A stretch of DNA of 64,000 bases, from NCBI GenBank assembly GCA_036873135.1, contig JAPTYO010000011.1:10252747-10316746 (forward strand), read 5' to 3'. The DNA is from Clarkia xantiana subsp. parviflora. Its lineage: Eukaryota; Streptophyta; Magnoliopsida; Myrtales; Onagraceae. The number at the start of each line of letters is the position of its first letter. The stretch's first letter is position 1. This document shows positions 22,069 to 33,997 of the stretch, one piece after another. The translations under genes were made by a program, and so were the position numbers. Under the pieces are notes generated by a model that saw only the letters and a program-made list of their open reading frames with translations, had not been told where the DNA came from and searched no databases.

Positions 22069-24778
22069 ATGTCTGGTAAGGATTTCTTCCTTGTTACTTG
22101 TGTGTCTTTTCCTTCCTTTTTGCTTAGTTCTTTCGTAATTTCCCGGAAAACCCAATGTGCCTTTCCTAGCCATGGCTGATTTCAGACAGTGGATCTAGTT
22201 CCGAGGGAAGAAAGCCCTTCAACTTCGACTATGCTCTGAACGAGATTTCCAGCACTGCGTATGATGCAGCTCTCCGGGAGGGATGCATCACCTCTACCTG
22301 GGAACCTCGCTTCCTATATCCCTGACCCCGCCCCTCGGGTAACCTTGAGGTTACTCGTCCCCGGAAAGGGGAGGTGTTTGTTTCTACGGGGCAAATATCA
22401 GCGGGGATTAGATTCCCCTTTTGTGGTAATCTGGTCGAGATGTGCCAGCACTACAAGACGCATTCGACCACCTTCTCTCCCCACGCCATACGTTTGTGGT
22501 ACGCCTTCCAGGTCCTCTGCTTCCGACAGAAGTGGGTTTACAGCCTCAAGCTCTTCCGGACCTTCTACGGGATGAAGTGCAACGAGGCGGGGGTCTGTGC
22601 CTTCTACCCCCGGATGCCGAAGTGGAACAAGACGCAACTCGGGTTGTGCAACTGGACTAATGACACCTGGAAGGTGGTCAAGGGTCGGGGACTCCTGGTC
22701 GACACGGGGTCCGATAACAGTGGGTGGAAGAGGAGCTACTTCTTCATCCAAAACTCCTCGATCCCGTGGCCCCGATGGGAGGTGGAAGCGGACTCTCCTC
22801 CCGCTTTCCACACCTACACCGATGAAGACTTCCAGACTCTTCAACTCATCCAGCTCTACCGGTGGGGGGAGTCCTACACTCCCCTCGACGCCAATTCTCT
22901 AATGGAGCGAGACCTGGTGAATGCCGAGATCCGACTCCTCGACATAGTCTCCGAGGGGCAGCTCTTCGACGGCCCCTCCAATATGGTTCCCTGGGTAACA
23001 TCTCTAACCTCTGTTTTTTACTGTTTGCAGCTAAGAAGGTATCCGTGCTGACCAATCTGATCCTTAAGCAGGGGGAGACCGATGTTGTCCGCCCTACGCG
23101 GAAGAGGAAGTCAGCCAAGAAGGCTGCTGCTCCATCGGGATCTCCTTCCACGGAGCAGCCAAAGCGGAGCCGCGTGGAGGTGGACAAGCTCTTCGATGTC
23201 CAGACCGCTGAAGAAGGTAAAAAGCTCCGACTCGCTATCAAATCGTACAGGAAGCTAGTTCCTAAGGAGCTGATCCCTTCGACCATGGAGGCCCGCATCG
23301 CCGATGTCAAACGTGTCCTCCGAGGGGAAACTCCTCGTGTCCTGAAGGCGGGCTACTACAACTACCGCGGGAAGGACCAATATGTTTCCCGGCGCATTGT
23401 TTGGTGTAAGGACTCTTATGAACTTCCTGATTATATTACTGAAGTCTCCTCTCGTCCTCTAGGTGCAGGTCACTCGGGGACTCCGTCGGGTGCTGGAGCC
23501 TCGGCAGGTGCACCACCTTCAGCAGGGGCACCACTTTTCTCCAGTGGTGGGACCCTGACCGACGAACAATTTCGTCGGGTGGAGAGCCTGGACTCCTTCG
23601 AGGAGACTGATGAGGGTGGTTCCCTTCGCCATCGTCGGAGGACGGGGCAGTCCCCGCTGAAACCAACTTCCAAGGGGCTGCCCCCCTCGCCTTCTTCACG
23701 ACAGCAGCGACAACCGTCGCCCATCCATGACTTCACTACTTCCCCAGCCCGGGGTGGGTCGGAGGCACGCCCCTCCACGACCCAAGTCGGCCCTTCTCCT
23801 CTTCCCCTCGATGGGAGTTTTTACAAGGCCTTCGACCCCGCACAGGAGGATGCTCCCTGGACCCCAATCCAAACGCTGCAAGGGGTCCAGCTCCGACAAG
23901 GGGACACATACCCGGAGCTGGCTTTACACCTGGTAGCAGGCTCAATCCTGCCTACTATGAGGTATCCGATCTCCTTAGATCGGAAGGAGATGCGCCGGGA
24001 TGTACAGGAGATGTGCATGCGTCGGATAGAGGTAAGACTTTCGCTTTTCTTTTCTTCATCAATAAAACCGGTTGCTCATCTACTAATACTTCTTTTCCTT
24101 CCTTCGCAGGAGATGGGGGACCTCAACCGTTCCATCGGGTGCCTCTTCGCCTTCGAGGAGGCCCTGGAGCAAGAGCGGGCGGTCACAGCCAAGCTTAAAG
24201 AGGATCTCGCGGCCTCCAAGTCTTCGCGGGGAAAACTGGTCAAGGAGAAGGCCATCCTCGACCGAAAGACTCGGGACCTCCAAAAGCAGGTCCGTGACTT
24301 CGAGGGGCTCCTAAAGCGGGAGCGGCAGGAGCGGCAGGTTGCTGAGGACAAGCTTGTCCTTGAAAAGAGGGCTCTAGAGGAGCGGATCGCCGAGGTTCCT
24401 GCACAACTGGTCGCGGCCGAGACCAAGGGCCGGGAGGATTACCGGAGGTCCGAAGACTTCCAGGCTGATGCTGTAAAGTTCTGCAGCGCGGAGGTGGAGA
24501 ACACCCTCTTCAATGCAGTTGAGGAACTCCACCTGGAGTATGGCGACGCCATTAACTTCGACAAGTCTCCATCTCTCGCTCCCTTCGCGAAGAAATACTT
24601 TGCTCTCTCGGAGGAGAGTGATGAGGGGAGCACTCCCGCGATTGTTGAAGACACAGCAGAGCCTCCAAGTGCTGATGCCCCGATAATCGACCCTCCAGCG
24701 GCTAAACCTGTGGAGCCTTCTGCCACAGACCTCGTGGACCCTGTTCCCGCTGATGCTGCCGACAAGGACCAAGCCTAA
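22069..24778 (+). pseudogene. Tat-1 opposite-strand gene (gypsy-type transposon protein, broken)
   Basis: This gene runs against the element's own strand. Exon 1 is tiny: ATGTCTG at 22069-22075, followed by a GT...AG intron (22076-22185). The main exon encodes an N-terminal domain (SGSSSEGRKPFNFDYALNE; FCGNLVEMCQHYKTH; WYAFQVLCFRQKWVYSLKLF) resembling the Pfam family I remember as putative gypsy-type transposon (Transposase_28). A Lys/Arg-rich block, a Pro/Ser-rich linker, then, after a 78-bp intron (24032-24109), a coiled coil from about 24110 to 24480 (EEALEQERAVTAKLKEDL and onward) follow. A TGA at 22323-22325 replaces Trp, and the frame is not continuous around 22940-23035. Same layout as Tat-2. 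Function unknown. Confidence 0.8.
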
Positions 24779-24889
24779 CTGCTTATCTTTAGAGTCCTTG
24801 TACTTTCCTCATTTTTGTAATCCTCGGGCCTTTAAGCCCTTATGAATATCATACTTTCTTAGTTCCGATTTCCTATTGCACTTCTCAAA

Positions 24890-25660
24890 GCGACTTTACT
24901 TACTTAAGGCGAAACCTCAACACTTAAGATATTTTCATACATCACTTAAGACGATTTAACTCCATGCGCCACTCAAGGCGACTTAATCTCGTGCATCACT
25001 TAAGACGAATTTCTCTCGTGCACCACTTAAGGCGACTTTCTCGTGCACCACTCAAGGCGTCTTTAACAACACTTAGAATAAATCTAAGAATCATGCATCA
25101 CTCAAGACGACTTAATCTCGTGCATCACTTAAGACGACTTTAACAATACTTAGAGTATATCTAAGAATCATGCATCACTTAAGACGACTTAATCTCGTGC
25201 ACCACTTAAGGCGACTTTTCTCGTGCACCACTCAAGGCGACTTTTCTCGCGCACCACTCAAGGCGACTTTTCTCGTGCACCACTCAAGGCGACTAGATAA
25301 CGCTTAGAATAAATCTAAGAATCATGCATCACTTAAGACGACTTAATCTCGTGCACCACTTAAGGCGAATTTTCTCGTGCACCACTCAAGGCGACTTTTC
25401 TCGTGCACCACTCAAGGCGACTAAATAACGCTTAGAATAAATGTAAGAATAATTCTGATCGGAAGCAACCTCTTTATTCATTGATGGCACAAAATTTGCT
25501 TACATCGAATCTAACGACAAATAACATACACCACTTAAGGCGATTTTACATCGGGCACCACTTAAGGCAACTTTTCATCGGGCACCACTTAAGGCGACTT
25601 TTCATCGGGCACCACTTAAGGCGACTTTTCATCGGACACCACTTAAGGCGACTTCTCACC
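24890..25660. repeat. Tat-1 tandem array, about 26-bp CTTAAG units
   Basis: Repeated CACCACTTAAGGCGACTTTTCTCG units and variants (CACTCAAGGCGAC, CATCACTTAAGACGAC), interspersed with longer blocks carrying CTTAGAATAAATCTAAGAATC. The array fills the gap between the end of pol and the end of the opposite-strand gene. Tat-2 has the mirror-image array. Confidence 0.95.
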
Positions 25661-28600
25661 AAGCATGAAATTTCTTCAAGTGTTCACCACTAAAAGAATG
25701 CTTCAATGCTCTGCCATCAAGGTCTTCCAACTTGTACGCATTCGGAGCTGGCATCCCCATGACCTTGTAAGGTCCTTCCCATTTTGGTGACATCTTGTTG
25801 ATTCGATCCAAAAGGGTAAACTCGTTGCGACGCCAAACCAGCTCCCCGACGAAGAATTGTCGGGACTTAACTCGCCGATTGTAATACCTGGCCGTCGCCA
25901 AACGCATTCGAGCCTGGACTTCGTCGGCTTCCCGCCTCTTCTCTTAGAGCAAGTCCAAATCCAGACGTCTCATTTCATCATTCGTCAAAGGCTCGTAATA
26001 TCTCATCCGATGGGATGCCACAGCTACCTCCACGGGAGCAACAGCCTCCGTGCCATAAACAAGGCCAAACGGAGTCTCCCCGGTTGATCGTTTAGGTGTC
26101 GTTCTAAACGCCCAAAGCACGTTCAGCCATTTGCCCTTCAAGGCGTAGACCCTTTTCTTCAGGCCATCCATCACGATTTTATTGGCTGATTCCACCTGGC
26201 CATTAGTCTGAGCATGGTGGACAGAGGCTGTCCGATGCTCGATGTTACTCTTCCAGATACTCCTTCACCTGAGTTCCGTTAAACGGTGGACCATTGTCGC
26301 TGATCACCACCTTGGGAATCCCGTATCTGGATACGATATTGGTTTGGAGAAACTTGACGATCTGGTTCCCCGTCGTCTTGGCCAACGCCTTTGCTTCTAT
26401 CCATTTCGAAAAATAGTCAATAGCCACCAGCAAATATTTACACTGACCTTGTGCTTACGGGAGAGGTCCCACCAAGTCGATGCCCCACTGCGCGAAGGGC
26501 CAAGCACTCCTGATGGACGTCAGATTAGCGGCTGGAGCCACGATGTTCGGGGCGTACCTCTGGCACGCGTCACAGGATCGGACCAACGTCGTCGCCTCCT
26601 TGCTCATCGTAGGCCAATAATAGCCCAGATTTAACACTTTCCTCATAATGGATCGGGCCCCTTCATGACAAGCTGCGACCCCTTCATGCACCTCCTTCAG
26701 GATTCGACTTGTGTCGGGCTTAGCCACACACTTCAAGTACGGAGTCGAGAACCAGCCCTTCTTGTATAGCTGATTGTCCAGCATCACGTAGTTGACCGAT
26801 CCGACATATCCTGTCAGCTACTACTCGATTATCGGGGACTGCCCCCGTAGTCAGGTACGCGACTATCGGGGTCATCCAAGTGGGCTCCTCCTCCGATCCT
26901 GCTTCAATAGCACACACCTACGTCGGGTCGGTGGTCGACAAGATCACCTTCTCCAAGAAGTGCACCTTCCGATTTTCCTCCAGGGGTGCCCCCAAGGCAA
27001 ATTTGCTCAAGGCATCTGCCTCCACGTTTTCTTCCCTCGGGATCGCCTCGATGTCGAAGCTTTTAAAGCTCTCCTTCAAGACTTGCACCTCGCGAAGGTA
27101 CTTCCTCATCATCGGGCTCTTCGCCTCGTATCGCCCTTGGACATGGTTCACAATCAGGGCCGCGTCACACTTCACTCTCAAGTGGGCAACTCCCGTACCT
27201 TTGGCAATTTTCATGCCCGTGATGAGAGCCTCGTACTCAACTTCATTGTTCGTGGCCCTAAACGTTAAGGCCAAAGCATATCGAAGCGGCTCACCTCCGC
27301 CTGGTGGTATCAATACAAACCCTGCTCCTGATAACTCTGAACTCGAGGAGTCATCCGTGTACATCTCCTAGGTATTTTCCTCGTTTGGCTGTTCTGATTG
27401 CTCTGCCATCTCTGGTTGTTCTGATATCGGGACCTCCATGGTTGCCCCCTCTACAGGGCCCGCTTCTTCCAGATCGGGGGCGGTAGACTCTGCTATGAAA
27501 TCCGCCAATGCCTGGCCCTTAATAGCCGTTCTCGGAGCAAAGTGTATGCGAAACTCACTAAGCTCGACTGCCCATTTCACTAATCTCCCCGACGCATCAG
27601 GTCGGTTCAAAAAATGCTTCAGAGGCTGGTTCGTCAACACAGTAATCTCGTGCGCATGGAAGTAAGGCCCCAGCTTCTGAGCAGTAATAATCAACGCAAA
27701 GAGGTACTTATCAACGGCGGGATAATTCATTTCAGATTTGGCAAACGCCTTGCTTACATAATAGACGGGGACTTGATTACCCTCGACAACCTTCACTAAC
27801 ACAGAGCTAATGGCAAATTCAGAAACAGCCAAGTAAAGATAGAGCGGCTCGCCTGGAACCGGTTTCGCCAACGGCGGGAGGGTGCGAAGGTGCTGCTTGA
27901 GTGCCTGGAACGCCTCTTCACACTTGGCGGTCCACTCAAACTTCTTGTTGGCCCTCAGAACTTCAAAAAATGGCATTGATCGGTCACTCGCTTTGGACAT
28001 GAAGCGATTCATTGCAGCCAGTCGGCCATTCAGCACTTGCACCTCCCGATGGTTTACCGGAGACTGCATCTCCTCGATCGCCCTTAGCTTCTCGGGGTTC
28101 ACCTCGATTCCTCTTTGGCTCACCATAAAGCCCAAAAACTTTCCCGAGTGGACTCCGAAGGCGCACTTGGTCGGGTTTAGGCGAACCTGATGAAGCCTCA
28201 TCCGCTCAAACGCCGTGGCTAGGTTGTGCACATGATCCTCAGCTTGTCGGGACTTCACCAGCATATCGTCCACGTAAGCCTCCATGGTTTTCCCCAGCAT
28301 ATCTCCGAACAACTTGTTCACCATCCGCTGGTAGGTTGCCCCGGGATTGATCAGTCCGAAAGGAATGACATCATAATGATAGATGTCGCTATCAGCATAA
28401 AAGGCAGTGTGGGGGGCGTCTTCCTTAGCCATCTTGATCTGGTTATAGCCCGAGTACGCATCCATGAAGCTCAACAGCTCATGTCCCGACGTGGCATCCA
28501 CCAGCTGGTCGATTCTCGGGAGCGGGTAACAATCATTCGGGCAAGCCTTATTCAGGTCGCGGAAATCAACACACATCCGCCACTTCCCATTGCTCTTCTT

Positions 28601-28688
28601 TACCAGCACCGGGTTAGCAACCCAAGTCTGGAATCGGAGCTCCTTGATAAACCTAGCATCGAGCAACCTGCCCACCTCCTGCTGGATC
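25656..28688 (-). pseudogene. Tat-1 pol: RT, RNase H, second RNase H, integrase (broken)
   Basis: Minus-strand order: RT (28675 down; CVDFRDLNKACPNDCYPLP, AYVDDMLVKSRQ), Ty3 RNase H with LYLYLAVSEFA, then after a stop the second RNase H (27364-26918; MYTDDSSSSELSGAGFVL, ADALSKFALG). Integrase zinc-binding region (26787-26455; DACQRYAPN), core (ISDNGPPFNGTQ at about 26290) and C-terminal part ending SFSGEHLKKFHAW at 25656 follow. At least five stops or frame changes separate these pieces. Confidence 0.9.
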
Positions 28689-29186
28689 GCGACCCAGGCG
28701 ACCCCGGCCCAGGGTCGGACCTAGCCCTAGGCTAGGTCCGGCTGGGTCAATTGGGACCTAGCCCCAATTGAACCCAATTGGGGCTAGGTCCCAATTGGCC
28801 TAGTTGGACCTAGCCTAGGGCTAGGTCCGACCCTGGGTCGGGTTCGCTGGACCCAGGCGAACCCGACCCAGGGTCGGACCTAGCCTTAGGCTAGGTCCGG
28901 CTAGGTCAATTTGGGTCAAGGGTTCGATTTGGAAATTTTAGGGCTAAATTGAACAAATTAAAAGTTAGGGATGCATTAGATGTACTAAATTGAAACAAAT
29001 TCAAAAGTTTAGGGCGGTCACGTGCATGGCACATGCCACTTAACGGCCAATTTGGACGGAAAGTTAACGGTGGTACTAAAAGGATACAAAGTTGAAAAAA
29101 TTGGTACCAAGAGTATACAAAAAAATAGAAGTGGTACCAAAAGTGGATTCTGTGCAAAGAAGTGGTATGAAAATGTACTTAATCCC
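28689..29186. mobile_element. Half of a fold-back (Mutator-like) MITE, copy 3, abutting Tat-1
   Basis: The right arm matches copy 2 (GGGCTAAATTGAACAAA, AGGGATGCATTAGATG, CACGTGCATGGCACATGCCA, ending CTTAATCCC). The centre is an expanded set of direct and inverted GACCTAG(C)/GACCCAGGGTCGG repeats (28689-28915). There is no left arm: the sequence passes straight into truncated Tat-1 pol. Either a deletion removed both the left arm and the 5' part of Tat-1, or a rearrangement joined them. Confidence 0.8.
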
Positions 29187-29642
29187 ATACTGAAAACAAA
29201 AACCCTAACCTAGGTCAAAATCAGAAAGTTGCAAACAGATTCTAACAAAACCGATAAATTGCTAAAACGGTCTAAAGGAACATAAATTGCGATTTTTGAC
29301 ACCTAAATGAATGAATTTGGCCGAAAACATTTAAACCCCATAGCTTAGCTTGCTATGAGTCTGGCTCAGATTGCTGTTTTCGGTTGAAGAACTGTATTCG
29401 CAGCCAAAATCCGACACTTCAACCACATCATAGTGTTTACCAATTTTTTTTTTTATTTTTTATGAAAGTTTACCAATTATTTGGGTTCTCACCTATATAT
29501 ATATATTTCGGACCGACTGGGTTGTCTTAAAAGTTGCACCCTAACTTATGAACGACGTTTCTATGCTATATATAGCTAGCTATATTTGGATCATTCATAC
29601 AAACATTGAAAGATCTGTCTCGTTTCTCTCTTCTCTGTTCCC
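29187..29642 (+). promoter_or_regulatory. CCD8 upstream region with two TATA-like stretches
   Basis: TATATATATATATTTC at about 29493 and CTATATATAGCTAGCTATA at about 29567-29585. The second lies about 60-75 bp before the ATG. TCATTCATAC... follows and could hold the transcription start. The MITE end at 29186 leaves only about 450 bp of unique upstream sequence. Confidence 0.4.
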
Positions 29643-31233
29643 ATGGCTTTCTCAACTCTTCAGAGCTACTCCTCCTCCTCCTCAAGTACCAAATTATTAG
29701 GTTCAAGAAGGATTCTAGGTGATGGTAAAAATTGGAACAGAAGAAGAGGAAGCAGCAGCAGCTTCGTCTCTGTGTCTTGTCAAAAACGCGAAACACCTAT
29801 AACTCGTATTGCAACAATTAATCCATCATCTCTACCACATCATACTTATCAAGAAGAAGAAGACACAACAATCAACCATGTTGCTTGGACGAGCGTCCGA
29901 CAGCCTCGGTGGGAGGGACAACTCTCTGTTCAAGGACACATTCCTCTCTGGCTTGTGAGTCTCTTTGTTGCTACCAATAATAAATCTATCTATCTATTTA
30001 TTATTACCGTTTCACATACAAGTAGAGTTTAGTGAGTAGAGTTTAGTGGTGTCATTAACCTAAGCTTGGTAAATTAATTGATAAGAAATTAGCACAATAT
30101 GGAATATATAATAGTGAATATGAATAGAGAGAACGAGTAAGGTCATTCTTAAGGATTGATTAACAATGGTTTATTATATATTTTAATTATTCATAATCTT
30201 TTTCATAATAGTCTATCTAAATATTACATATTGTTGTTGTATAATGAATGTGCCACAACATATAATTAATACATTATAACTGATGTCAATGTTATGGCCA
30301 ATAGATGGAAATGCTATTAATTATTACTTTTATTATAAATTAAGAAAATTACTCAAGGTTCAATTGATAATTTATTGGTGGTTGGCTAAATTGAAATTAT
30401 ATATTTAAATTTAATTTCTCGATCCTTAATTCAGATAAGAAAATCAATCAGGTTTTATTAAATATAAAACTATTTTTTATACAAATTTCAATGGTTATAA
30501 TAAGAAATCGAGTTGGAATAATCTATGCATTATCATAATACAAAAACTTTTATGAACTTAACTAACTATACATTGCAGAGCGGGACCTATCTAAGAAACG
30601 GCCCAGGGCTATGGCACGTCGAGGACTATAACTTCCGACACGTCTTCGATGGATTCGGGATGATTGTGAAGCTCAACTTTGACAACGGTCAAGTAACGGC
30701 AGGCCACAGACAGATCGAGTCCGATGCCTACAAGGCTTCCATCAAGAACAAGAAGATCTGTTACCGGGAATTCGCCGAGGACCCTAAGACAGACAATCTC
30801 ATGTCCTATCTTAAGGACCTCGGAGGTCTTTTTACGGGTGCATCCCTATCCGACAATCCCAACAGTGGAGTCGTCAAGCTCGCGGATGGTCGGGTCATGT
30901 GTCTGACCGAGACCCAGAAAAGTTCTATAATTATCGATTCTGACTCGTTGGACACTTTGGGGAGGTTCGAGTATAGTGATTCGCTCGGGGCACTACTCTT
31001 ACAGGTTCGGTTACACTTATTTGCCCCTAAAATTTTCATAATTATTCAAAAATATCTTTAATGTATGATCCGGTCGAGAATAAGATGAGTGTTTTAACCA
31101 ACTTACTCATAATTTCTAATTTGTGAGTGAAGGCCATACACATATTCTTTTTTATATTCATTACTATTAACATGATCATATTTCATTTTGTTGGCCCCTG
31201 ATTTTGAAGTCAGCTCATTGAACTCATATTTTC

Positions 31234-31272
<39 letters not shown>

Positions 31273-33755
31273 CTATATAAATATCAGTTTTAAAAAGATT
31301 AAAGTACGCCTTCAACTATCAATTTAAGATTTTAGGACAATTTGTCAAGTGGTAATATTAAACTTTACATTGTATCGGAGCCTTATTCTAATTGCTGCTG
31401 TTGAGTTTGTATCCCTTTTGTTAACTCCACGTACCAGCATTATCCGAATCGGATATGGATATGAGAGGGAGTTTGTTGAATTTAGTCACAACTCATATAC
31501 TGATGCAAAATGAAGCCTATATGGTGTGGGGGGTGTTAGAAGGATTTCCCTCCAACATGAGGTCATAGCACACTGATTGGTATGTGGTTAATAGAGCACT
31601 CACTATATAAGCAAGTGAGCTAGCTACGTTGTCCTATATCACTAATTTGTTCTAGGATGAAATCTCAGTTGCATATATGGTTGCTTTACGTTGGTTATTT
31701 GGCTTGCCTGGGCCCAATATGAAATTTAATAAGGTATCAGAGTGCGAAAATTCGAATCTCCACAACACCACGTTAAACTCCTTATTAAAAAGTTTCACGT
31801 GATGGACCTTTAAAAATATTTCAACAAACACATTAGTGGAATTTTCAAGTATAAAAATGAAACAACGTCTTCAGCTATCAAAGCTTAAATTTTTAAAACA
31901 ATTGGTTAAATAGTAAGTCTAAACGTTTACAGATTTATCCCTCTGAATTAGATTTCTACTTTCGTCCCTAAATGCAGGCATCTGACCCGATCGTAACTGA
32001 TACAGAGTACCTTACGGTGCTGCCCGACATGATAAACCCTGGGTACTTGGTGGTGAGGATGGAGCCCGGGTCGAACGAGAGGAAGGTGATCGGGCGGGTA
32101 GAGTGCCGTGCAGGGCCGGCACTCGGGTGGCTCCACTCGTTCCCCGTGACGGAACATTATGTGATTGTTCCGGAAATGCCCCTCAAGTACAGCGTGAAGA
32201 ATCTAGTAAAGGCTGAGCCAACACCATTGTACAAGTTCGAGTGGCAACCTGAATCCAAAGCGTTTATGCATGTTATGTGCAAGGCTAGTGGCAACATTGT
32301 GAGTTTTCTATTAACGTTGAAAGATTTTTTTTTTTTTTGGGCAAAAATCAAACCAGATACGTTATTTCTTTGAAAAATTGAATTCTTATATATTTGAAAT
32401 CTGAAAATTTAATTCTTATAATAATTGCTATCCATTTCATCAAGTATCCGAGAAATTAGTTAATAGAATAATTGGTTATGTTGTGCTTGGTTACTTGAAA
32501 TTAAAAAGGTGGCGAGCGTGGAGGTTCCATTATATATGACTATACACTTCATCAACGCATACGAGGAGACAGACGATGACGGACGGGTGGTGGCCGTGAT
32601 AGCCGACTGCTGTGAGTACGGTGCCAACCCTGCCATTATCGAGAAGCTCAACCTCCATAGCCTCCGGTCCTTTTCTGGTCAAAACGTTCTCCCTGATGCT
32701 AGGTATATAAAATATTCGTGAAAGTTAAGACTAATTACTTGCTCAAGGTGAGAGTACAATTTGAACATGTGAAACTTTAATTAAAATATTTATACTTGAA
32801 CAATAGCTAGGGATGAAGTCATGATTTCTCTGTAGACAATAACAACTGAACTAATCTTAAATAATTAAAGTAAAATGAGAATGGTGCATGCATTCATGGC
32901 AGAGTCGGGAGGTTTACGATTCCGCTAGACGGCAGCCCGCTCGGGACGTTGGAGACGGCAGTAGAGGTGGATGAACACGGGAGAGGACTAGATATGTGCA
33001 CTATCAACCCTGCCGTGTTAGGCAAGAAATATAGATATGCTTTTGCTTGTGGTGCACGACGACCTTGTAATTTTCCCAATACCCTCACAAAGGTAATTTA
33101 ATTAGTCATACCTATACTGTACATCATATATACTGCCATCTAAGTTAAGTGTACTGCATTATGAAACTAGATTGATCTCGATCAAAAGAAGGTGAACAAC
33201 TGGCATGAAGAGGGTGCGATTCCGTCTGAACCATTCTTCGTGGCTCGACCTGGGGCCACCGAAGAAGACGATGGTCAGAAATCTCACTACCTATTAATTT
33301 AACTAATATATTCAGTAATATGGTTAATTTTTTTAGTAAAAACGTTATCCAAACTTTTCCTACCCTATCTGGATTCTGATTTTTTGCTAATATATCATCT
33401 GAAAAATCACTCACGAGCGATTTCACATGTTATTTTTTGTTTATTTTTAACGGATGTAGGATTATAATCCACCTATAAAACTATATGTCAGAAAATTTGG
33501 AAAATCAAAGTTAAACTCGCTTTTTTGACAAGTATGTGCAAAGTTGGGGTACTTTTTGGAAATTAGCCCTAATTAACAAGGGTTTAATTAACTATTCTAC
33601 TTTTTGAAGGGGTTGTGATATCAATAATAAGTCAGAGAAATGGAGGAGGATATGCATTGTTGCTCGATGGATCCAGTTTTAAGGAGATTGCAAGAGCCCA
33701 ATTTCCTTATGGGCTTCCATATGGGTTTCATGGCTGCTGGATTCCAAAGAAATAA
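29643..33755 (+). CDS. CCD8: Carotenoid cleavage dioxygenase 8 (strigolactone pathway), seven exons
   Basis: Exons 29643-29954, 30579-31004, 31978-32298, 32509-32702, 32903-33092, 33171-33273 and 33610-33755 join in frame at GT-AG sites to 563 residues, the usual CCD8 length. The Ser-rich first 50 or so residues look like a plastid transit peptide. Family landmarks: GTYLRNGPGLWH, GSNERKVIGRVECR, EPTPLYKFEW, DMCTINP, CGARRPCNFPN, SEPFFVARPGA and PYGLPYGFHGCWIP at the C-terminus. CCD8 makes carlactone, the strigolactone precursor, from 9-cis-beta-apo-10'-carotenal in plastids. Three of four iron-ligand His are in place (H299 in LHSFPVTEHY, H366 in IHFINAYEE, H556 in GFHG). The position of the first, normally His in SAHPIVT, is Asp249 (ASDPIVT). 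No stops. It could be a divergent paralog. Intron 2 holds a TRIM. Confidence 0.93.
31005..31977 (+). other. CCD8 intron 2 (973 bp) with AT microsatellite and TRIM
   Basis: The longest intron of the gene. It contains a TA microsatellite at about 31239-31271 and TRIM copy 2. Only 46 bp of intron lie between the end of the TRIM and exon 3, so the polypyrimidine tract and acceptor are right next to the insertion. Confidence 0.85.
31285..31931 (+). mobile_element. TRIM copy 2, in CCD8 intron 2
   Basis: Diverged relative of the TRIM at 18500. Shared in the same order: LTR-like ends (GTACGCCTTCAACTATCA versus AACGTCTTCAGCTATCA), a primer-site-like TTGTATCGGAGCC, TTAGTCACAACTC, CACTATATAAGCAAGTG, GGTATCAGAG with TTCGAATCTC, and AACTCCTTATTAAAA. 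Terminal repeats are about 31285-31369 and 31837-31931; the outer edges are approximate. Older than copy 1. Confidence 0.75.
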
Positions 33756-33989
33756 TTATAATTTTTTTTTTAATATGCTGAGTTGTTTTTCTTCCATAAT
33801 CTAGATTTGTAGTTGAATAAATTGAATAATGGTTGTTTGTTAGAAAATATATAAGACCAATAAATCGCTTCAATCTTTTTCAAGCCAGCGTAAAACATTA
33901 AACTTAATACAACACTAAACATAAATAATTAAGTATAACATAACACTGCTATAAATAGTAAACACGGTTTCTTGTTGTATTAGACGTGT
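33756..33989. other. CCD8 3' flank
   Basis: AT-rich sequence after the CCD8 stop, with AATAAATTGAATAA near 33815 as a possible polyadenylation region. No other feature. Confidence 0.4.
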
Positions 33990-33997
33990 ACTTCATC

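Larger units (their letters stand above)
20804..28688 (-). mobile_element. Tat-1: 5'-truncated Tat-lineage Ty3/gypsy element
   Basis: Minus-strand element closely matching Tat-2 (42029-53167). Present from its 3' end: LTR 20804-21520, opposite-strand gene 22069-24778, repeat array 24890-25660, and pol from integrase back to RT (25656-28688). Homology stops at 28688 within the N-terminal side of RT, just after the codons for QQEVGRLL. Gag, protease and the 5' LTR are missing, replaced by half a fold-back MITE. The extra RNase H between RT-RNase H and integrase marks the Tat lineage. Confidence 0.9.

Noticed and set aside
22398..22844. Long open frames antisense to the Tat opposite-strand gene
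   Set aside because: GC-rich exon shadows; the conserved motifs and introns are on the other strand.
29643..33755. CCD7, CCD4 or NCED instead of CCD8
   Set aside because: GSNERKVIGRV, ADCCEYGAN, DMCTINP and the C-terminal GCWIPKK, and the 563-residue length, are those of CCD8.
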